Origin: Uranotaenia lowii | Lineage: Eukaryota; Arthropoda; Insecta; Diptera; Culicidae | DNA: 64,000 nucleotides | Direction of reading: 5' to 3' | NCBI RefSeq assembly: GCF_029784155.1 | Contig: NC_073691.1 | Coordinates: forward strand, 87,613,361-87,677,360 | Shown: positions 54,618-64,000 of the stretch, piece by piece | How the letters are laid out: every line of letters begins with the position of its first letter | How positions within the stretch are numbered: the stretch's first letter is position 1 | Program-made: the position numbers and the translations under genes | The notes under the pieces: model-generated | What the model was told of the DNA's origin: nothing | Seen by the model: the letters and a program-made list of their open reading frames with translations, nothing else | Database searches by the model: none

Positions 54618-57078
54618 TAACCATGTGACATAAACCTATCGCCAGAAATAATCTGAGCATGCAGTACATGTGACATAATCGGATCATGCAACATAATCAG
54701 ATCATGTAACATAATTCGACCAGGTGACCTAATTCAACTATGCAATAAAATCGACCATCTGAGATAATCCGACCATGCAACATAATCGACCATGTGGCAC
54801 AATCTGATTATGCAATATAATCAACCATGTGACAATATCCGATCATGCAGTTAAATCGAAGATGTGACATTATCTGATCATGCAACATTTTCGACCATGC
54901 AACATATTTTGACCATGTGACAAAATCCGACCATGCTACATAACTCGATCATGCAACATAATCCGACCATGTGACAAAATCCAACCATTCAACATAATCG
55001 AATCATGCAACATAATCGGACCATGTGACATAATCCGATCCTGTGACATAATCGACCATGCAACAAATATGTGACATAATCCGACCATGTGACATAATCG
55101 GACCATGTGACATAATCGGATCATGCAAGATAACCAGACCATGTGACATAATCCGATTATGTAACAAAATCGGACCATGTGACATAATCCAACCATGCAA
55201 CATTATCGACCATGTGAAATAATCCGACCATGAACATAATCGACCAAGTGACATAATTCGATCATGCAACAAAATCGACCATGTGACATAATCGAATCAT
55301 GCAACATAATCCGACCATGCAACATAATCGGACCATGCAACATAATCAGACCATGTGACAGAATCTGATCATGCAACATAATCGGACCATGCGACAAAAT
55401 CGGACCATTTTATATAATCCGACCATTCAACAAAATCGGACCATGTGACATAATCCAACCATGCAACATAATCTGACCATGTGACAAAATCTAACCATGC
55501 AACATAATCGGATCATGCAACATAATCAGACCATGTGACATAATTGGCCAAGCAACAGAAATAGACCATGTGACATAATCCGACCATGCAACATAATCCG
55601 ACCATGTGACGAAATCCAACCATGCAACATAATGGGACCATGTGACATAATCGACCATGTGACATAATCCGACCAAGCAACATAATCGGACCATGTGACA
55701 TAATCCGACCATGCAACATAATCCGACCATGTGACAAAATTAAGCTATGCAACAGAATCGGACCATGTGACATAATCGCCCATGCAACATTATCGACCAT
55801 GTGACATAAATCGATCATGCAAAATAATCGGACCATGTGACATAATCCGATCATGCAACATAATCCGACCATGAGACATAATCCGATCATGCAACATCAT
55901 CGAACTATGTGACATAATCGATCATGCAACATAAATGGACCCTGTGCCATAATCCGACCATGCAACATAATCGGACCATGTGACATAATCCGATCATGCA
56001 ACATAATCCGACCATGAGACATAATCCGATCATGCAACATAATCGGACCATGTAACATAATCGCCCATGCAACATAAATAGACCCTGTGACAAAATCTGA
56101 CCATGCAACATCAACCATGTGACATAAATCAATCATGCAACATAATCGAATCATGCAACATAGTCCGACCATGCAACATAACCCGACCATGTAACAAAAT
56201 CTATCTATGCAACATAATCTCCCATGCAACATAAATTGACCATGTGACATAATCGGACCATGTGACATAATTTGACCATGTAACATAATCGTACAACCAT
56301 GCAACATAATCGTACCATGTGACATAATCGACCATGCAACATAATCGGACCATGTGACAAAATTAAACCATGCGACATAATCGGACCATGTGACATAATC
56401 GCTCATGCAACATTATCGACCATGTGACATAAATCGATCATGCAACATAATCGGACCATGTGACATAATCCGACCATGAGACATAATCCGATCATGCAAC
56501 ATAATCGGACTATGTGACATAATCGCCCATTCAACTTAAATGGACCCTGTGACATAATCTGACCATGCAACATTATCGACCATGTGACATAAATCGATCA
56601 TGCAACGTAATCGGACCATGTGACATAATCGCCCATGCAACATAAATGGACAATGTGACATAATCCGACCATGCAACATAATCCAACCATGCAGCATAAT
56701 CGATCATGCAACATAATCAGACCATGTGACATAATCCGACCATGCAACATAATCCGACCATGCAACATAATCGGACCATGTGACATAATCCGACCATGCA
56801 ACATTATCGACCATGTGACATAAATCGATCACGCAACATAATCGGACCATGTGACATAATCGGACCATGTGACACAATCCGACCATGCAATATAAATCGA
56901 CCATGTGACGAAATCTAACCATGCAACATAATCGGACTATGTGACATAATCGACCATGTGACATAATCCGACCATGCAACATAATCCGACCATGTGACGA
57001 AATCCAACCATCGACCATGTGACATAATCCGACCATGTAACAAAATCCAACTATGCAACATAATCGCCCCTGCAACGC
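54618..57078. repeat. 2.46-kb minisatellite, 17/18-bp units
   Basis: Units are (C)CGACCATGTGACATAAT and (C)GGACCATGCAACATAAT, often alternating as a ~35-bp dimer; roughly 140 units. The two types differ mainly at GTGACA against GCAACA. Because the unit is often exactly 18 bp, long stop-free frames run on the minus strand with IMSHGPIMLHGR-like repeats; unit-length changes of one base shift the frame repeatedly. The array looks non-coding. Confidence 0.95.
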
Positions 57079-57532
57079 CACTTGCGATGACCTGTAGGAT
57101 CCCTGCCACTGCCACTGGAGTCCTCCGCCACTGAACGCCTCCGCCGCTGGCTGTCTACGCTGGTGTGGTGGCCGTCATCGCTGCTCACCGTCATCGTTGC
57201 TCACTGGTCCACGGTTGCCACTGAACTACTGCAAATCGATATCTGAGTCGGATTACCACTGGTGGGGTCCACACTCAGATCGAAGCGCAGCAACGGTCTG
57301 TTCAGCTTGACGGCAAACAGAGAAAGAAACCGAGTCGACCGACGGGCCCTTTGTTTTATACCTTTCGTAGGTAGGGAAAAACAAAACCCATCAAAGCAGG
57401 CGTTGGTGATGACGTCATAATCCTTTAGATAGGATGTCTGTGAGATGGAAAGTTTTCGTGACGCGAGATCTGTTCGCAAATTTCAATTTGCCCCCCTATA
57501 GTGTTGCCGTAAGACGTAATTCTACGTCAAAA
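57079..57532 (-). promoter_or_regulatory. GC-rich block with minus-strand core promoter features
   Basis: On the minus strand GGTATAAAACAAAGGGCC (TATA at about 57354-57360) is preceded by AAATTGAAATTTGCGAACAG, and followed by a GC-rich leader that runs straight into the minisatellite. The outer edge is TGACGTAGAATTACGTCTTA. It looks like the 5' end of a retroelement (LTR or LINE promoter) whose body is the array, but its family is not recognised. Confidence 0.4.
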
Positions 57533-58859
57533 TCACAATAATATCTCAAAAAGAAACTATTATCACACGCACACCCAATGTTGCCCAAACATGTGTGAAA
57601 GAAATCATTGTTGGCTAAATTTTTCTCATCGTGAACTAAATCGGTCTGTCGTATATTTTGAAATCCTGTTCCAAATTTGCATGTATTTGGAACAAAGGCG
57701 TATAACTGTTGGGAATTTTGAAATCGATAACTGTGCTAAAACAGCAATATACGCCACCGGTGCCAGCCGAAATGTTTTAGCGTGGTCGAAAACCGTGTTT
57801 TGCATCTACCGTTGGGACAGCCCTGAGTGTTATTACAAAAGCGTGTTTAAAGTTAGAGCTAAAAGTTGTAATGAGCTCTTATTCTTGTGGAGGAGGATAA
57901 TTCATGTTTACTTTATTCATGGTATCACCCATCGGCCCAACTTTTTTCAGTCATGATATTGATCAGTTTTTCCAACTCAGACTTCGTCTAATCTGTTTTT
58001 TAGGTGGCTGCATTCTTCTCCTTCAATTTCTGCTAGTTTTTGGTCCAATACTTTTCTTTTTGAAGAAAATTAGGGCAATTTAGTGGTTCAACTGTTTCAA
58101 AATGAACAAAACTCGATTATTTTGAGCCATTTAAAAACGTTTTAAATTGAATTTTTGCAGGGAAAATCTGTCAATTACGAAGTAAAACCATCATGAGATT
58201 GAACTTAAATAATAATCGCCTAGTAAATATCATAAGTTACGAAGCGTATATACAAGAATACTCTTTTTTGACTTTTAAAACAGCGAAAACCAAAGCTTTC
58301 GTTTTAAAAATTGTTGTACTTTTCCACAGGAGCAGAATTTTGGCAAATCATTATATTTTATACAAAACAACCAGCAAATACAAACTTTAATCTGCTAAGG
58401 ACCTTACCACGAGCAGACATGTTTTAGGATTCAAACGCTGGAAATTGTTTGAAATAGGGTTTTTCATAAGTTTTGTCGTCCATCAGAAATCATCTTATAG
58501 CCTCGGTTCCGTTTACTCTGCTTACGAGATCTGGAACGAGCAAAAACTTGTTGTTTGAAGTAAGTTTTGAATGATTCATTACTAAGCAACACTTTTGGGT
58601 TATTGGAGAATTTTTTTGAACATTTCAGCGATCTAAGCTTAGTTTATCGCTTATTAAAAAATCAAAATTCTTATATGAACCTTGACTTCCTTACCCTAAA
58701 CCGTAATTGCCGATCATGTGCTTCTCTCCAATGCCTGATTTGAACTTAGTGGCCTGCCCTGGGGTAGTACAAGCACCATAAATCGAGGCACGATAAGCGT
58801 TTTCTGCCACAGAATCCAGCAGCGGATTTAACCTGATGAAGTTAACTGAATTATAGAGC
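57533..58859. other. AT-rich intergenic DNA
   Basis: Frames at 57591-57956 and 58193-58390 show no domain. Nothing else recognised. Confidence 0.4.
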
Positions 58860-58861
58860 TA

Positions 58862-60118
58862 AAGAATGATACGGTCAAAATTTGGTCAATAACAACTTGA
58901 CGTATTTCTTTCAATTTTGCATTTAAAAAACCTGAACACCCCTTATTTTGAAGGTGTGTGTGTGTAGAATGTTGCTCCTATTTTGATTTTGGAATCCACT
59001 CTTCAGTTGTCAAAATGCCGTCCAAGGAAGAAGAGCAGCGTATTAAAATTTTGCTCGCGCATCGCTTAAATCCGAGCAACTCGCACTCAAAGCTGGCAAA
59101 ATCGCTACAAGTTGCCAAATCAACCGTTACAAATGTAATAAAAGTGTTTGGGGAACGTTTGTCGACAGCCAGGAAGTCTGGATCGGGGGGAAATCGAAAA
59201 CCGGAAGCCGCTGAGACGACAAAGAGAGTTGCCGGTAGTTTCAAGCGAAACCCTAACCTCGTCTACAACCGTGCATCGAGCCAAAAAACGAGCCGGACTT
59301 TCGACTTACAAGAAGGTAGTGACTCCAAATCGCGATGATAAACAAAATACGACGGCCAAAGCGCGATCCCGGAGGCTGTACACGACGATGCTGACGAAGT
59401 TCGACTGCGTGGTAATGGACGACGAAACCTACGTCAAAGCCGACTACAAGCAGCTTCCGGGACAGGAGTTTTATACGGCAAAAGGAAGGGGAAAGGTAGC
59501 AGATATTTTCAAGCACATGAAACTGTCAAAGTTCGCGAGAAATATCTGGTTTGGCAAGACATCTGTACCTGTGGCTTGAAAAGCAGCATTTTTACAGCTT
59601 CCGGGACTGTCAACCAATAAATTTACGTGAGAGAGTGTTTGAATAAACGTCTGCTGCCTTTCCTGAAGAACACGGTTGTTCCGTACTGTTTTGGGCGGAT
59701 TTGGCATCTTGCCATTACGGCAAAAAGGCCATGGAGTGGTACGCCGCTAACGACGTGCAGGTGGTCCCATGGACAAGAACCCTTCCAACACGCCAGAGCT
59801 CAGTCCAATTGAGAAATACTGGGCTATTGTCAAGCGGAACCTAAAGAAGACCAAAAAAAACTGCTAAGGACGAGCAGCAGTTCAAGGCAAACTGGCTTTC
59901 TGCGGCGAAGAAGGTGGACAAGGTGGCTGTATAAAATCTGATGGCAGGGATTAAGCGTAAGGCCTGGCAATTCGGATTTGCGGAAGCCTAACTGAATATT
60001 TTTCCTGAATTTTATACTAATTAAACTTGAAAAAGAAATTTCATTTGATTTTTTAAATAAACGATTTCACCGATTTACACGCGTTTTCCCTTGACCAAAT
60101 TTTGACCGTATCACCCTT
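58862..60118 (+). mobile_element. Tc1/mariner element, DD37E type
   Basis: The 28-bp inverted repeats start AAGAATGATACGGTCAAAAT at the left and AAGGGTGATACGGTCAAAAT from the right, with two mismatches in 28. TA lies at 58860-58861 and 60119-60120. The 1257-bp length is typical of a full-size mariner. It contains a degraded transposase of the DD37E group known from mosquitoes. Confidence 0.95.
59015..59990 (+). pseudogene. DD37E mariner transposase, broken
   Basis: From the ATG at 59015 the N-terminus (MPSKEEEQRIKILLAHRL) carries a helix-turn-helix-like SKLAKSLQVAKSTVTNVIK. Near 59260 the frame shifts by +1, and the two sides do not join smoothly, suggesting a small deletion. The catalytic domain then gives FDCVVMDDETYVKAD (first Asp) up to about 59545, where the frame shifts again. 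A TAA interrupts at 59618-59620, and another shift follows near 59675. The second Asp is in DLASCHYGKKAMEWY and the Glu in PELSPIEKYWAIVKRNL; 37 residues separate them, which defines DD37E. A stop also occurs near 59932. The protein cannot be made, but its relation to ITmD37E elements is clear. Confidence 0.9.
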
Positions 60119-60120
60119 TA

Positions 60121-60517
60121 CTGACAGCTTAACTGGTTTTATCTGACGATTTGGTCTATTGGTAATGTGTCGAAGAGATAATCAGAGGACTCGAGTTCGA
60201 TTCCTGGTCGTGGCGATTTTTTTTCATTTACCTTTTATGATCGATACATTTAGCACTAAACGATGAGTCGTAAATACATTAAACAAAGCAATAAAAAAAA
60301 AAGTATGTATCTATGATTGTAGAATAAGAACAATTAACACACACCCATACATTAGATGTTTCTGGTGCTTTGTTTGGCGGAGGATGCTAATATCCGTATG
60401 ATGCAAAAATCAACATATTAGATCATGATATTAGATGCTCATCGTGCCCCGATCAATGGTCCTAATGGTAATTGTGAACAACAATTATGAACAAACCTTC
60501 TTATGTATTTCCTGACA
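60121..60517. other. AT-rich DNA with a tRNA-like SINE fragment
   Basis: At about 60148-60215 GATTTGGTCTATTGGTAATG has an A box and GAGTTCGATTCC (60191-60202) a B box, ending in a T-run (60217-60224) that would terminate Pol III. Probably a SINE or tRNA relic. The rest shows nothing. Confidence 0.5.
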
Positions 60518-61240
60518 TCTATATATATAAAAATGAATTTCTGTCTGTCTGTTCCCTATAGACTCGAAAACTACTGAACCGATTTGCGTGAAACTTGGCA
60601 TGTAAAGGTATTGGAGGCCGGGGAAGGTTCCTATAATAGTTTGGGACCCCTCCCTATTCTTGAAAAGGGGGAGGGGATCTTTCATTTAAAAGTAATAAGT
60701 CTTCATAACTCGAGAACTGTTCAAGCAAATCAAACCAAACTTGGCATGGGTAGGAACTTGGGTACGAGAAATGTTACTTAAAATATTTGGTACCCCTCCC
60801 TTCTTCGAGTGGGGAGATAGAAAGAGGGGAGGGGGCCAACCTTACAATTTTGCACAGAACTGGAGAACTAATCAAGCTAATGGAACCAAATTTGGCTCGG
60901 AAGGGTAGCGAATTACGAAAAATAGTTCTATGATTATTTCAGACCCCTCCCTCCTTCCAGTGGAGATACGGCAGGAAGGGGGGGTAGGCTTTAATACCTT
61001 TTTTATTGCATAACTTGAAAACTATTCGAGCAAATGAAATCATATTTGCCTTGGAAGGGTGTTTGGGTACGATAAATAGTTCTATGAATATTTGGTACCC
61101 CTCCCTCTTTCTAGTGGGGAAAAAGAAAGTGAGGAGGGGGATCCTTACAGATTCCTTTACAATTTTCAGTATAAAAGGAAAACTAATCAAGCAAATGAAA
61201 CCAAATTTGGCGTGGGAAGGTATTTGATTACGAGAAATGT
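60518..61240 (+). mobile_element. Helitron-like 5' end with internal repeat units
   Basis: Begins TCTATATATATAAAAATGAA after an A, followed by TTTCTGTCTGTCTG..TGAACCGATTTGCGTGAAAC, the classic start of insect Helitrons. Four diverged ~130-165-bp units follow, each with GAACT(G/A)..CAAGCAAATGAAACCAAATTTGGC-like and CCCCTCCCTC..GGGG parts. No Rep/helicase frame and no 3' CTRR end were found, so it is partial. Confidence 0.7.
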
Positions 61241-64000
61241 GTCTATTAGACTGCCCCAAATTTGTATGGAAAATTTAAAACCTGTGAAATGATATACGCT
61301 GCATTCTAAAATTGATCCTGGGCCTATTACGAGATCTCATGCCAAATTTGGGCCAGGTCGAACCACGGGAAGGGGTCGCTCAACGAGCCTGAAGTTTGTA
61401 TGGGATTTTGAGACATTTTGTTCGAGAGGAACATGAAAAACCAGTTTTTCGTCAATAACTTTTGTCTCCTTCAACCGATTTCTTTCTAAAACGGGTTTTC
61501 TTAAAGCCTAAACTATGACAAATATTTCATTCGAAGGTTGCATTTCTATTAAAGTTAAGATAAAAAAGTTTTTAAGCTTCAAAAATTGGCTAACTTTTTT
61601 AAGGGTGACATTCATCACTGTTTTAATGAGGCGACTAAATGTCCGACCAGGACACTCAATGTGAAATGCATGCCGTTTCGTCAAATAATGACCGATTTTA
61701 ACCATTCTTGTTGCGCTCGATTGCAATTTTTAATGTTTTTCTAATATTTGCGTTTTGATGATATTTACTTGATTTGATAGTTGGGAAAGAAGTAAGGGTG
61801 GAAAAATGCTTGACAATTTAAATAAATTGCATAACCACAGGGGCTTAGGCACATGACTGGACGATTTGTGATGCATTTTAATTGTGTGTTGTGCAGTTTG
61901 GATGAAGCCATTAAATCAAATTCAGCACTAATTTTCTATTTGAAAATTTTCAGTTGAAAAAAGAAGCGAGAATAAACAAATTTGTAGTCACTTCATAAAA
62001 AATATTGTAATATTGCATATTTTTCCAACTGTGGGAATATTACATATCAAAACAATTGTATGCTTTCGTAGCGTGGATGACATTCAAATTTAAACTTCAA
62101 TCTGCTGCTGGAACTACCAAGTAAGATTTGGCATTTAAATCCCTGAGAACGAGAAAAAAAATCTCTAATTGCAAAATAATTAGCCAGTCAATCCTCAGGT
62201 GCTAACACAATAATTACAAAAGAATCCAATCACATGGCTGGTGGTATTTAAATTACTCTTGTTAACTCGACTGAATTCGCATACCAACCGCTTTTTGCTT
62301 CTTTTTGCTGTTTCGCTCTGTGTATGGGAACGGATTTCGATGACTTCACCCAAATTGCGCCAGATTCGTTTCGTTTAGCAAACTCCCAATACCCAATACC
62401 AACCTTTTTCCTACAAAGTGTACCAGGGAGGCAAGATTTTCCCACCTCGAATCCATACTGGGAATCTCTGACATTTCCTATCGTGGGACCTTTTCGAGCT
62501 TCATTTTGTTGGGAGATTTTTTTTTGCTCTGCTCTGTACCATCTTCAGAAGCTGTAGGAGAGCAAATCGAACAAAAGACCCCAAATCGATTTAATTTGAG
62601 AAAAATTCGAAAGACATTTTCATTGCAGCACCCCCATCTTTTCTGGATTGGCGGATTTGTGTTTATTTTTTTTCTCTTCCTCTCGGTGATTGAAGTGCTT
62701 CTTGTCATGAAAATTCGCTTCAACATCATTGTCAGTTGGCAATGGAATGAAAATCGGCTCCATCCGCTTCCAAAGATCCTCGAAGCGTGGATCGTTTCTC
62801 CAGAATTAGGAGAACGATGTAATTGAGCAGCTTCTTAGCTAGTTGTGGTTAGGGCAATAATGGCAAAACGGTCAAAATCAAATTTGTTTGTGGAAAACGC
62901 GCAAAAACACTTCTTGCAAGTGAAATATTTAGAAGTACTCAAATACACTGGGCAACAATAAAATTGAGAAACTACTTTTCTTTTCGAATTATATTTGGAA
63001 GCCTCCAGAGGAATCAAGCTTTGTCCACATTTTATATAGATTATAAAACTGAATTCTAGATAAGGGAGCTTTAAATTGGCAAAAGCTCGATTTATAGGAG
63101 ACTAATTTCGTTTTTGAATGAACTGCAATCAAGATTGCTTCAGCCCCAAACGTTTTTCTATGACAAATACCTGGCTGAGAACAGATTGTTTCATTTCTAA
63201 TCCGATCCTTTCGTTGTATAGAAGTTTCTTCGAACCGCTCTTGATCGGTTTTAAACTTTGTGGTCGCCCTTTTAAAAAGATCTTTATCGATATTGCGAAA
63301 TGATGCATCCATATCGGTACATCCAACCGGATAATGCTCGAGGAAGCATAAGAGTGTGTCAACTTCCAATTTTCAAAGAAATTACGAAACAACTCAGGGA
63401 AGTTATAAAAGATGAGGTTTAAGTTGCAGTTGAATTGTCATATTACCGCTTTGAACAGGGTAATAATTTTTTTTTTTTAATTTTCGATGACGTTTCTTTG
63501 TAGATACTAAAAAAACATAGAATGAACATGCCCTTGAGTTCGAAACGTCCTATTCCGGTGTCATCTTGATTTCACATCGGACTTACGATCCTTCCGACGA
63601 GGGATGCTTCTGCAGGATTTTGTTGTGTCCTGCGGTTTGCTCGTTTGTGGTTCTTCTAGGAGGACGAAGTATAAAAGATTTTTCTTACATCAACAAGTAT
63701 ATCAAGCTTGGAACCGAACGGATCTTACCGCAGAGCTTGGGATAGAGGTCACATCATTTTATCACCCGTATGGCCGTCATCGGTTGATGCTGTACGAACA
63801 TATATCTAGAACTGGTACATATTAACCTAACCTATACCTTCCTCCGTTTCTATTGTTTCATGTCCCCCATCAGCCTTTTGCAGCATTTTCTCGTCAACCA
63901 GCTCCAAAAGCATAGATGCAATATTTTATGCTTTCCTCTGGTTGTGTTTTCAGTTGGTCAAGACAGACAATGACGATTATGGGCTCAAGTTTATCGCCCC
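61241..64000. other. intergenic DNA, no gene recognised
   Basis: 61241-61450 starts GACTGCCCCAAATTTGTATG, which looks like a dispersed repeat. Frames at 62324-62557, 62506-62826 and 63604-63825 show no domain. G/C content rises a little after 63540. Confidence 0.4.

Noticed and set aside
54936..57081. Long minus-strand frames in the minisatellite as a repeat protein
   Set aside because: The frames arise from 18-bp units without stops and change whenever a 17-bp unit occurs; several overlapping frames have the same composition.
57201..57479. 92-residue minus-strand frame as a gene
   Set aside because: It contains a TATA box and leader-like sequence, and no domain; more likely promoter/leader DNA.
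1..64000. CRISPR arrays, operons or bacterial features
   Set aside because: Composition, splice-like signals, SINEs and LINEs show eukaryotic nuclear DNA; the tandem arrays lack unique spacers of constant length.

Overview
This window reads as non-coding, transposon-crowded nuclear DNA of a dipteran, most likely a mosquito. It is AT-rich with long A/T runs and has no bacterial-style gene packing. The recognisable proteins all belong to mobile elements: a CR1/Jockey-like LINE whose ORF1 carries a PHD-type finger, an RTE-like LINE, a Ty3/gypsy element primed by tRNA-Trp, a DD37E Tc1/mariner element, hAT relics and Helitron-type ends. Several tRNA-headed SINEs and many TA-flanked MITEs are also present. 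The assignment to mosquitoes is inference from this mix; no species is claimed.

Layout. 1-11 kb: AT-rich DNA with a pair of ~670-770 bp inverted arms (411-1083 and 5670-6440) around a TA-flanked MITE (3547-5364), which itself holds a second MITE (3989-4867; another copy at 7205-7781). A third MITE family lies at 9534-10474, inside another repeat. 11-16.4 kb: the 3' tail of an RTE element (minus strand), then an apparently intact two-ORF LINE (plus strand). 16.4-24.8 kb: two Helitron-type termini on the minus strand bracket 8.4 kb that holds a 2.7-kb RTE relic and a hAT element with a perfect 8-bp target duplication. 26.8-28.4 kb: a TATA box and two putative spliced leader exons, split by a 1.3-kb hAT-like insertion. 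29-38 kb: SINEs, a U2-snRNA-like 5' end next to a 325-bp palindrome, a short hAT element, and a Harbinger-like element inserted in a SINE. 39.2-44.2 kb: a complete gypsy element (LTRs, PBS, gag, pol, PPT). 44-50 kb: more repeat copies, and a MITE copy carrying a 2.0-kb tRNA-headed, poly(A)-tailed insertion with a 24-bp target duplication. 51 kb: a likely host promoter and signal-peptide exon. 54.6-57.1 kb: an 17/18-bp minisatellite. 58.9-60.1 kb: a mariner element. 60.5-61.2 kb: a Helitron 5' end.

The strongest evidence is structural. Target-site duplications flank at least seven elements, and nested insertions give a relative order of events. For the 2.0-kb insertion, two other copies of the host MITE in this window show the empty site. 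The youngest-looking elements are the gypsy element (LTRs alike apart from a 20-bp indel, full-length gag and pol) and the CR1-like LINE (both ORFs open). The mariner, RTE and hAT coding regions are broken.

Host genes are scarcely visible. The best candidates are the TATA/ATG/splice-donor arrangement at 50.97-51.22 kb and the TATA/leader-exon arrangement at 26.8-28.4 kb. All alignments were done by eye, so boundaries are approximate unless a target duplication fixes them.
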